Positions 17,780 through 28,032 of a stretch of DNA of 64,000 nucleotides are shown one piece after another. The translations under genes were made by a program, and so were the position numbers. The stretch's first letter is position 1, and every line of letters begins with the position of its first letter. Source of the DNA: Amycolatopsis regifaucium. GTDB taxonomy: Bacteria; Actinomycetota; Actinomycetes; Mycobacteriales; Pseudonocardiaceae. The stretch spans positions 62,001-126,000 of the forward strand of contig NZ_LQCI01000003.1 of the NCBI RefSeq assembly GCF_001613935.1, written 5' to 3'. Under the pieces are notes generated by a model, which was not told the DNA's origin, did not search any database, and worked only from the letters and a program-made list of their open reading frames with translations.

Positions 17780-17780
<1 letters not shown>
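16707..17780 (+). CDS. thiO: Glycine oxidase for thiazole synthesis
   Basis: 357 residues. The N-terminal dinucleotide-binding motif VVGGGVIGLSVAWRAAARG and the D-amino-acid-oxidase-type C-terminal GHHRNGLLMAPVTADA mark a FAD-dependent glycine/D-amino-acid oxidase. ThiO oxidises glycine to iminoglycine (dehydroglycine), a building block of the thiazole ring. It directly follows the TPP riboswitch, and its TGA overlaps the thiS start by one base, so the genes are co-translated. Confidence 0.93.
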
Positions 17781-18749
<969 letters not shown>

Positions 18750-18858
18750 CCCTTTTGCACGGTTCACGGCCTTCACAGCGAGTACGCACCGGGAGCCCGT
18801 ATGGTTGACGGCACTTTCCGGAGGCGCACCCGCCGCCGTGTACCCAGAGGAGCCAGTG

Positions 18859-19284
18859 GTGACCACGTCAGCGGTCCAGGACGTTTCGGGCAGATTGTTC
18901 CTGGCGGTGGGCCGGTTGTCCCGGTCACTGCGCCAGGCGGGAGTGCCCGGACCCGGCCACGGCGCGATCTCGGCGCTCGCCACGCTCGTGAACTCCGGCC
19001 AGCTCCGGCTGGGTGATCTCGCGGCCAAGGAAGGCGTCGCCGCGGCGACCATGTCGAGGATCGTCGCTTCGCTGGTCGAAGCCGGGTACGTGCGCCGAGA
19101 ATCGGATCCGATCGACAGGCGCGCTTGGCTCGCGGAGGCCACCGAGGAGGGCGAACGCCTGGTGTCCGGTGTCCGGTCGACGCGGGTGAACGAGCTCGGC
19201 AAACGCCTCGAACGGCTGACTCCGGAGCATCAGGCCGCGCTGGCAGCGGCTCTGCCCGCTCTCGAAGCACTTATCGCGGACTAG
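18859..19284 (+). CDS. MarR-family transcriptional regulator
   Basis: 141 residues from the GTG at 18859 (AGAGGAG six bases before); an adjacent GTG at 18856 is too close to the site. The winged helix is clear: LRLGDLAAKEGVAAATMSRI (recognition helix), then AGYVRRESDPIDRRAWLAEA (wing). Flanking helices form the dimer region. Ligand and targets are unknown; no operon partner follows on this strand. Confidence 0.85.
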   Translation: MTTSAVQDVSGRLFLAVGRLSRSLRQAGVPGPGHGAISALATLVNSGQLRLGDLAAKEGVAAATMSRIVASLVEAGYVRRESDPIDRRAWLAEATEEGERLVSGVRSTRVNELGKRLERLTPEHQAALAAALPALEALIAD

Positions 19285-19346
19285 AAGTCCAGCCAGTCAG
19301 GCGCAGCCTGTCCGTTGAGGGATGGTGGTGGGGCGGGGTCTGGGCG

Positions 19347-20147
19347 CTAGGTGTTCTGACGTAGCTCCGCGACTTCGGCACGAAGGGCGCGGAGCTCGTC
19401 GAGGATCTCCTTGTTCGCCACAGCTTGGGTCTCGGCCTGCTTCGCCTCTTCTTCGCGGATGTCCTGGCGAAGCTCGTCCTCCATCCCGCTGACCACGACG
19501 GCGATGAAGAGGTTCAGCACCGCGAAGCTGGACACGAGGATGTAGACCACGAAGAACACCCAGGCCATGGGCGCTTCCTTCATGACCTCCTTGGCGATGT
19601 CCGGCCACGCCTCGCCCGTCATCACCTGAAACAGCGTGAACAGCGAAGTGCCGAGGTCGCCGAAGTTGTCCGGCGAGATGGCGCCGAACAGCTTCGTCGC
19701 CATCACCCCCGCGACGAAGATGATCAGTGCGAGCAGGGCGGCGATCGACGCCATTCCGGGGATCGCCGCGAGCAGGCCGGTGACGACCTTCCGCATCGAC
19801 GGCACGACCGAGATCAGCCGCAGTACCCGCAGGACGCGCAGCGCCCGCAGTACCGCGAACGGACCGGTCGTGGGAATCACCGCGATGCCGACGACGAACA
19901 GGTCGAAGATGTTCCACGGGTCGCGGAAGAACTTCGCGCGGTAGGCGTAGAACTTCGCGCCGAGTTCGAGCACGAAGATCCCGAGCGCGACGTAGTCGAC
20001 CGTGTGCAGCAGCGACCCGTATTCCGCGACCATCCTGGTCGAGGTCTCCAGGCCGAGGGTGACGGCGTTGAAGACGATCACCGCGATGATGAAGTTCTGG
20101 AAGCGGCGGTCTTCGACGACCTTGGCCACCGTTTCGCGTGCGGGCAC
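19347..20147 (-). CDS. Voltage-gated cation channel subunit (NaChBac-like, one-domain 6TM)
   Basis: 266 residues. Six membrane segments are visible. S4 carries arginines every third position (RALRVLRVLRLISVVPSMRK), the pore helix and filter read FQVMTGEAWPD, and S6 is ILVSSFAVLNLFIAVVVSGM. The C-terminus is a coiled coil (EILDELRALRAEVAELRQ) typical of tetrameric bacterial sodium channels. The filter T-G-E-A-W resembles but differs from the T-L-E-S-W of known bacterial Nav channels, so ion preference is uncertain. The start is a GTG without a Shine-Dalgarno; TACGAT seven bases upstream could be a -10 for a leaderless message. It lies 26 bases after thiD. Confidence 0.85.
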   Translation of the reverse strand: MPARETVAKVVEDRRFQNFIIAVIVFNAVTLGLETSTRMVAEYGSLLHTVDYVALGIFVLELGAKFYAYRAKFFRDPWNIFDLFVVGIAVIPTTGPFAVLRALRVLRVLRLISVVPSMRKVVTGLLAAIPGMASIAALLALIIFVAGVMATKLFGAISPDNFGDLGTSLFTLFQVMTGEAWPDIAKEVMKEAPMAWVFFVVYILVSSFAVLNLFIAVVVSGMEDELRQDIREEEAKQAETQAVANKEILDELRALRAEVAELRQNT

Positions 20148-20173
20148 GGCGCAGATCGTAACCGGGCGAGTGC

Positions 20174-21004
20174 TCAGTGCTCCGGCGCGAGCCGCCAGAA
20201 CGCCGAAACCGGGCCGACCTTCGCGCCCATCTGATAGGCGTTCCGCACCGCGTGTGAAACGAACCACTTGCCGTAGCGGGCGGCCTCCACGACGGACATC
20301 CCTTTGGCAAGGCCTGCCGTCAGCGCCGACGCCATGGTGTCCCCGGCGCCGTGCGTGTGCTGGGTGGCGAACCGCTCGCCGGGCAGTTCGACGAACGTGG
20401 AGCCGTCGAACAGCACGTCGACGCATTCCGGGTCGGAGACGAGGTGCCCGCTCTTCACGAGCACGTACTTCGGCCCGAGCCGATGCAGGACGACGGCCGC
20501 CTGGTGCATCTGCTCGCGGGTGGTCACGGTCATCCCGGTCAGCAGCCGGACCTCGTCCAGGTTGGGGGTGAGCACGGTCGCGCGCGGCAGGAGTTCGTCC
20601 CGCAGCGCCACCAGCCCGGCCTCGTCGAACAGCGGATGGCCGTGCATCGACGCCGCGACCGGGTCGACCACGAACGGCACCTTCCGGTCACGGCCGATTT
20701 CGGCCTTGTCGCAGGCGGCGGCGACGGCATGGATGATCTCCGCCGAGGCGAGCATCCCGGTCTTGGCCGCGTTGACCCCCATGTCGGCCGCGACGGCCTC
20801 GATCTGCCCGGCGACGATCCGCGCCGGGATGTCGGTGCGGTCGTGTACCCCGAGGGTGTTCTGGACGGTCACCGCGGTGACCGCGACCAGGCCGTGCACG
20901 CCGCAGGTGAGGAAGGTGCGCAGGTCCGCCTGCAGTCCGGCGGCGCCGCCGGAGTCGGAGCCTGCGATGGTCAGCGCCGACGGCGGACTCGGGTTCTCGC
21001 TCAT
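20174..21004 (-). CDS. thiD: Hydroxymethylpyrimidine (phosphate) kinase, copy 1
   Basis: 276 residues. The ribokinase-fold signatures are [19 protein letters not shown] at the N-terminus, [33 protein letters not shown] and the anion-hole [18 protein letters not shown]. ThiD phosphorylates HMP and HMP-P. The chosen ATG at 21004 gives [18 protein letters not shown]; another ATG lies five codons upstream. It is the second of two adjacent thiD copies. The more distal C-terminus ([15 protein letters not shown]) is nearly the same as in copy 2, which shows a duplication. Confidence 0.92.
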   Translation of the reverse strand: MSENPSPPSALTIAGSDSGGAAGLQADLRTFLTCGVHGLVAVTAVTVQNTLGVHDRTDIPARIVAGQIEAVAADMGVNAAKTGMLASAEIIHAVAAACDKAEIGRDRKVPFVVDPVAASMHGHPLFDEAGLVALRDELLPRATVLTPNLDEVRLLTGMTVTTREQMHQAAVVLHRLGPKYVLVKSGHLVSDPECVDVLFDGSTFVELPGERFATQHTHGAGDTMASALTAGLAKGMSVVEAARYGKWFVSHAVRNAYQMGAKVGPVSAFWRLAPEH

Positions 21005-21027
21005 GGGTTCATTTTCCATGCGCGTTC

Positions 21028-21154
21028 TCAGGCGGTCAGGACGAGCTTCCGGTTCGCGGGCCTTGGCGACGTCTTCGAGCGGGACGGTCTGGTCGACATG
21101 GACGCGGAGTCCGCCCTTTTCGACGAGCCCGAGTCGCGCAGGGCTGTGGACGCT
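21028..21154 (-). pseudogene. Remnant of a zinc-type/MDR alcohol dehydrogenase C-terminus
   Basis: Just upstream of thiD copy 1 one frame reads [20 protein letters not shown] then DVAKARE, and the next frame continues ANRKLVLTA followed by a stop (21028-21030). Together these are the normal last 40 residues of medium-chain NAD(P)H-dependent oxidoreductases (…G-K-L-V-L-T-A), interrupted by a frameshift or small deletion and lacking everything N-terminal. It appears to be debris left by an insertion or deletion between the two thiD copies. Confidence 0.6.
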
Positions 21155-21180
21155 CCTCGCCTCACGATCCGGTAACGCGC

Positions 21181-21233
21181 GCAATGAAGGGGCCTTTCAT
21201 CGCAAAATTTGCGATGAAAGGCCCCTTCATTGC
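21181..21233. repeat. Palindromic intergenic repeat, family C copy 2
   Basis: A perfect 26-bp inverted repeat (21181-21206 with 21208-21233). It lies five bases after the stop of thiD copy 2 and before the oxidoreductase remnant, where it may terminate or attenuate the thiC-thiD transcript. Confidence 0.92.
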
Positions 21234-21238
21234 ATGCT

Positions 21239-23724
<2,486 letters not shown>

Positions 23725-23727
23725 TCA

Positions 23728-23836
23728 CTCCCTACGCCGGCATTACCCGGTCAGGTTCATGCGGTCGGCGGCGCCGGGTCTTCCAGAAAAAAGACTCCAG
23801 CCGCCCTCTCAGCCCGCCATGGCGCGAGCTCCCGCG
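23728..23836 (-). ncRNA. TPP riboswitch upstream of thiC
   Basis: On the minus strand CTGAGAGGG (23804-23812) and ACCTGACCGGGTAATGCC (ending near 23738), followed by GGCGTAGGGA, define the THI element. The variable P3 arm is long and contains GTCTT and AAGAC around TTTTCTGG (roughly 23780-23797), an extra hairpin not present in the thiO aptamer. The 3' AGGGAG is the thiC ribosome-binding site, implying translational sequestration. Confidence 0.95.
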
Positions 23837-24014
23837 GTTGTTTGGTTGTGCCCCGACCATGCCACGCCGGGGTGCCGCGATCAACCCGCCCCGAGGTGAA
23901 CTGTCCGGAGACATGTCGACAGCGTTACCGGTTCACCGGTTTGGAGCATGTGCTCGCGGGGGATTCACGGCAGAATCCCGGAGGCTCTGCACCGTTACAG
24001 AACCTGGGGTTGAT

Positions 24015-26189
24015 ATGCGAAAGATCGTGCTCCCGGCACTGGCAGGCGTGCTGATCGCCGGGCTGGTCCCGGCGGTGGCGTCGGCACAGGGCGGTGAGGC
24101 GCCCGGTGCGCCCGGCGCCCATCCGAGCTGGCTCCCGGCGAACAAGACCGGCTTCGGCACCGCCCGTGACAGGGTGAGCAACGTCTGGTTCACCTTGCAA
24201 GGCGGACGGCTCTCCGAGGTCTACTACCCGGACCTGTCCACGCCGAGCGTCCGCGCGCTCGACCTCGTCGTCACCGACGGGAAGAGCTTCGCCACCGTCG
24301 ATTCGTCGGCCAAGGCGCAGCAGGTCCGGCGCACCGACGCCGACGGCCTCACCTACGAGCAGACCATCACCGACGACCAGCGCCGCTGGAAGCTCCGCAA
24401 GACCTACGTCACCGACCCGGCGCGCACGAGCGTGCTGATCGACGTCGACTTCGTCTCGTTGACCGGCCGCCCGTACCAGGTGTACGCGGTCGCGGACCCC
24501 GATCTCACCAACGAGGGATCCGACGACTCCGCACGCACCGACGGGGTGAACGCCGTCGCGTCCGACGCGAAGACGGCGGCCGCGCTGACCGCGGAACCGG
24601 CGTTCTCGCGGACTTCGGTGGGATACGCGGGATCCTCCGACGGCATCACCCAGCTGACGAAGTCCTTCGCGCTCAAGGACTACGCGAGCGCGGCCAAGGG
24701 CAATGTGCTGCTCACCGGGCAGACGTCCGCCGACGGTGTCCGCTCACGGGACTTCACCCTCACGCTCGGCATGGGCGCGAAGGACTCCGACGCCCTGGCC
24801 AACGCGAAGGCCTCCCAACGGCGCGGCTTCGCCGACGCCGCACGGGCGTACGACCGCGGCTGGAAGCAGTACCTCCGCCAGGTGAAGGACGTGCCGTCGG
24901 CCCTGAAGACGAAGCAGGAACGCGACCTCTACAAGGCGTCGGTGCTCATGCTCGCGGCGAGTGAGGACAAGACTCACCGAGGAGCGTTCATCGCGTCGCC
25001 GAGCATGCCCTGGCGGTTCGGCGCCAACGACCCGGAGTGGTCGCCGTCGGGCACCTATCACCTGGTCTGGCCCCGGGATCTCTACCAGATCGCGACCGGG
25101 CTGCTCGCCGCCGGCGACCGGGACGCCGCGAACCGGTCGGTCGACTACATGTTCGGCACCCAGCAGCTGCCGGATGGCCACCTGCCGCAGAACAGCCACG
25201 TCGACGGCACGCCGTACTGGACGTCCATCCAGCTCGACGAGACCGCGCTGCCGATCGTGCTCGCGCAGCAACTCGGCCGCACCGACGCCAAGACCTGGCA
25301 GGCTGTGCGCAAGGCAGCGGAATTCCTGTTGTCGTACAAAGCGGACAACGGGCACGCCTCGCCGTACAGCCAGCAGGAGCGCTGGGAAGAACAGGACGGC
25401 TACTCGCCTTCGACGATCGCCGCGGTGATCGCCGGACTGGTGTGCGCCGCCGACCTCGCCAAGGCGAACGGCGCCGCGGCCGACGCGAAGCGCTACCTCG
25501 ACACCGCCGACACGTTCAAGGCGAAGCTCGCCCAATGGACGGTGACGACGAACGGTCCGCTGTCGAAGGACCCGTACTTCGTCCGGCTGACCAAGGACGG
25601 CAACGCGAACAACGGCACGAAGTACAACCTGGGCAATTCCAGTGTGACCATGGACCAGCGTGCCGTGACCGACGCCGGATTCCTCGAACTGGTGAGGCTG
25701 GGCATCTACCGCGCCGATGACCCGGTGATCCGCACCAGCATCAAGGTCACCGACGCCGACATCGCCTTCACCACTCCGACGGGTCAGTTCTGGCACCGGT
25801 ACACGAAAGACGGTTACGGCGAGAAGGCCGACGGGTCACCGTGGGACTACACGTTCCCGGCGGAAAGCCGGACCACTTTCGGGCGACTGTGGCCGCTGCT
25901 CGCGGGTGAACGCGGCGAGTACGACCTCGCCGCCGGTGACCGGGGTACGGCCGCGAAGCGGCTTCGCGACCTCGGTCGCGTCAGCAGTTCCGGTGACACC
26001 ATGCCGGAACAGGTGTGGGACGAGAACGCCCCGTCGGGACGAACGGGCTTCCCCGCCGGCACTCCGACGGCGTCCGCGACCCCGCTCGCCTGGACGCACG
26101 CCCAGTACCTCCGGCTCGCTTGGTCGGTGCAGACCGGGAAGGTGATCGAGCAGCCGCGGGTGGTGCGCTGCCACTTCCTGGGCTGCTGA
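24015..26189 (+). CDS. Secreted GH15 glucoamylase-type glycoside hydrolase
   Basis: 724 residues with a signal peptide (KIVLPALAGVLIAGLVPAVA, cleaved near SAQG). About 40-310 is a beta-sandwich N-domain as in glucodextranase/glucoamylase (GFGTARDRVSNVWFTLQGG). About 330-710 is the (alpha/alpha)6 catalytic barrel: YHLVWPRDLYQIATGLLAAG for the substrate pocket, RWEEQDGYSPSTIAA around the general acid Glu and TMPEQVWDE around the base Glu. It releases glucose from alpha-1,4-glucans or dextrins outside the cell. The ATG has GGGG five bases before it. Two cysteines end the protein (VRCHFLGC). Confidence 0.9.
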   Translation: MRKIVLPALAGVLIAGLVPAVASAQGGEAPGAPGAHPSWLPANKTGFGTARDRVSNVWFTLQGGRLSEVYYPDLSTPSVRALDLVVTDGKSFATVDSSAKAQQVRRTDADGLTYEQTITDDQRRWKLRKTYVTDPARTSVLIDVDFVSLTGRPYQVYAVADPDLTNEGSDDSARTDGVNAVASDAKTAAALTAEPAFSRTSVGYAGSSDGITQLTKSFALKDYASAAKGNVLLTGQTSADGVRSRDFTLTLGMGAKDSDALANAKASQRRGFADAARAYDRGWKQYLRQVKDVPSALKTKQERDLYKASVLMLAASEDKTHRGAFIASPSMPWRFGANDPEWSPSGTYHLVWPRDLYQIATGLLAAGDRDAANRSVDYMFGTQQLPDGHLPQNSHVDGTPYWTSIQLDETALPIVLAQQLGRTDAKTWQAVRKAAEFLLSYKADNGHASPYSQQERWEEQDGYSPSTIAAVIAGLVCAADLAKANGAAADAKRYLDTADTFKAKLAQWTVTTNGPLSKDPYFVRLTKDGNANNGTKYNLGNSSVTMDQRAVTDAGFLELVRLGIYRADDPVIRTSIKVTDADIAFTTPTGQFWHRYTKDGYGEKADGSPWDYTFPAESRTTFGRLWPLLAGERGEYDLAAGDRGTAAKRLRDLGRVSSSGDTMPEQVWDENAPSGRTGFPAGTPTASATPLAWTHAQYLRLAWSVQTGKVIEQPRVVRCHFLGC

Positions 26190-26205
26190 CCCTCGCTCAA
26201 GTGCA

Positions 26206-26252
26206 ATGAAAGGTCCTTTCCTTGCGAAATCCGCAAGGAAAGGACCTTTCAT
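26206..26252. repeat. Palindromic intergenic repeat, family C copy 3
   Basis: A perfect 21-bp inverted repeat (26206-26226 with 26232-26252). Each arm contains its own palindrome GAAAGGTCCTTTC or its near copy. It lies between the convergent glucoamylase and deformylase genes, 14 bases before the def stop codon. Confidence 0.92.
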
Positions 26253-26265
26253 CGCGCGCTTGAGG

Positions 26266-26838
26266 TCAGTCGTCGTCGGATTCGGGCCGTGCCTCGGGGA
26301 GCCACGAGTTGCCCGGAACGCCCCACTTGTTCGCCTTGAGCATCTTCTTCGCGGCCCGCGCGTGGCGGCCCACCAGCCGGTCGAGGTAGATGAAGCCGTC
26401 CAGGTGATCGGTCTCGTGCTGCAGGCAGCGCGCGAAGTAGCCGGTGCCCTCCACCTCGATCGGGTTACCTTCGACATCGAAGCCGGTGACCTTCGCCCAC
26501 GAGGCGCGTCCGGTCGGGTACGACTCGCCGGGTGCGGAGAGACAGCCCTCCCAGTCGTCGTCCGGGTCCGGCATCGTCTCCGGGATCTCCGACGTCTCGA
26601 GCTTCGGGTTCACCACGACGCCCTTGTGGCGAACGCCCTCGTCGTCGGGGCAGTCGTAGACGAACACTCGCAGGTCGAGGCCGATCTGGTTGGCCGCGAG
26701 GCCGACCCCTTCGGCGGCGTACATGGTCTCGAACATGTCGTCGATGAGCGTGCGCAGCTGGTCGTCGAACTCGGTGATCTCCCGAGTCGGGTTGTGCAGC
26801 ACGGGCTCGCCGGCGATCACGATGGGATGGACGGTCAC
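26266..26838 (-). CDS. def: Peptide deformylase
   Basis: 190 residues, GTG start. Motif 1 [10 protein letters not shown], motif 2 EGCLS (metal cysteine) and motif 3 QHETDHLDG (two metal histidines and the catalytic Glu) are all intact. Def removes the formyl group from nascent N-formyl-Met. The C-terminal extension after LDRL ([19 protein letters not shown]) is the actinobacterial type. As in mycobacteria it is divergent from a DUF3263-LytR_C gene pair. Confidence 0.95.
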   Translation of the reverse strand: MTVHPIVIAGEPVLHNPTREITEFDDQLRTLIDDMFETMYAAEGVGLAANQIGLDLRVFVYDCPDDEGVRHKGVVVNPKLETSEIPETMPDPDDDWEGCLSAPGESYPTGRASWAKVTGFDVEGNPIEVEGTGYFARCLQHETDHLDGFIYLDRLVGRHARAAKKMLKANKWGVPGNSWLPEARPESDDD

Positions 26839-26996
26839 GGGCGCAGTTTAGTCGGACCCTTCTGGTAGACCCTTACCCATGACGCGCCGACGTCGATATC
26901 GAGGCCGGGCGCCGGATCCGTGGTCTAATGGCGCCGCGGAATGACAAGCCTGTGGTTTCACGCCCGCCGAGCACAGACCTGATTGCGAGGAGTCGG

Positions 26997-27308
26997 ATGG
27001 ACGCCGCGGAGTCGATGGCCGAGCCCGACCAGCCGTCCCCGTCGGAGACCGTGCGCGGCCTCAGCGAGCGCGAGCTCGACATGCTCGCTTTCGAACGGCA
27101 GTGGTGGAAGTACGCCGGCGCGAAGGAACAGGCCATCCGCGAACGTTTCTCGATGTCGTCGACGCGGTATTACCAGCTGCTGAACCGGCTGCTCGAGAAG
27201 ACCGAAGCCATGCAGGCCGATCCGATGTTGGTGAAGCGCCTGCGAAAGACGCGAGCGGCCCGGCAGCGCAATCGCGCGGCCCGGCGACTGGGGATCGATC
27301 TCTCATGA
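26997..27308 (+). CDS. DUF3263 protein (small HTH-like)
   Basis: 103 residues from the ATG at 26997, preceded by GCGAGGAG; an earlier in-frame ATG lacks a site. The conserved block is LSERELDMLAFERQWWKYAG followed by KEQAIRERFSMSSTRYYQLL, which looks like a helix-turn-helix, then a basic tail (KRLRKTRAARQRNRAARR). The family is restricted to actinobacteria and is equivalent to M. tuberculosis Rv0430 by position. Its stop overlaps the next start (ATGA). DNA binding is inferred. Confidence 0.85.
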   Translation: MDAAESMAEPDQPSPSETVRGLSERELDMLAFERQWWKYAGAKEQAIRERFSMSSTRYYQLLNRLLEKTEAMQADPMLVKRLRKTRAARQRNRAARRLGIDLS

Positions 27309-27979
27309 GTCTGTTTTCGGGGCTGTCCCGGCCGATGAAGGCCGCCGGACTGGCCTTGGTCGGTGTCGCCGTGATCGCCGCCGTGATCGGCGGGATCACC
27401 CTGGCCACCGGGGGCGGTGATTCGGACACCGCCACCCCGCCGGGAACCACCCCGACGACCTCGGACGGCGGGGTCTCGCCGTCGTCACCGGCGCCGGGTT
27501 CGCCGTCGGCCACCACGCCGCCCGCCTCGTCGGCACCGCCGTCGAACCCGCCCGCGAGTTCGGCGCCGCCGTCGGGCCAGCCGGGTCAGCCCGGTCAGAC
27601 AGGCCAGCCCGGGCCGGGTCAGCCAGGGCCGGGTCAGCCAGGGCCGGGGCAGCCCGGTGGCGACCAGCAGGCAGCGCACAAATGGGTGACCGTGCGCGTC
27701 TACAACAACAGCACCATCCACGGCCTGGCCGAACGAGCCGCCAAGGACTTTCGCGCCTCCGGCTGGAACGTCACCGATATCGGCCCCCACCAGGGCAGGC
27801 TCGAAAAGAGCGCGGCCTACTTCCGGCCGGGAACCGACGAGGAAGCTGCCGCGAAGGCGCTGGCGCTCGAGTTCGGAATGCAGGCCTTGCCGAGATTCGA
27901 AGGTATTCAAAACGCGGCCGCCGGCGTGATCGTCATCCTCACCAAGGACTACGTCGCCAACGACAAGGACGGCTCCTAG
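27305..27979 (+). CDS. LytR_C-domain membrane protein, VirR (Rv0431)-like
   Basis: 224 residues. One membrane anchor (about 12-34, AAGLALVGVAVIAAVIGGI) is followed by a 90-residue Pro/Gly/Ser linker with GQPGP repeats (27585-27660). The C-terminal LytR_C domain reads VTVRVYNNSTIHGLAERAAK then GWNVTDIGPHQG. Together with def and the coupled DUF3263 gene this matches the M. tuberculosis def-Rv0430-Rv0431 order, where Rv0431/VirR affects membrane vesicle release and interacts with LCP cell-wall ligases. That role here is by analogy. Confidence 0.85.
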   Translation: MSLFSGLSRPMKAAGLALVGVAVIAAVIGGITLATGGGDSDTATPPGTTPTTSDGGVSPSSPAPGSPSATTPPASSAPPSNPPASSAPPSGQPGQPGQTGQPGPGQPGPGQPGPGQPGGDQQAAHKWVTVRVYNNSTIHGLAERAAKDFRASGWNVTDIGPHQGRLEKSAAYFRPGTDEEAAAKALALEFGMQALPRFEGIQNAAAGVIVILTKDYVANDKDGS

Positions 27980-27988
27980 CCCGTAGGT

Positions 27989-28026
27989 GAAAGGGCTCTC
28001 TTCCTCGTGGGGAAGAGAGCCCTTTC
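27989..28026. terminator. Bidirectional terminator hairpin
   Basis: A perfect 16-bp stem (27989-28004 with 28011-28026) and a 6-nt loop lie ten bases after the LytR_C stop and seven bases before the stop of the convergent ATPase gene. Runs of T and A are part of the stem ends. Confidence 0.8.
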
Positions 28027-28032
28027 CCATGA

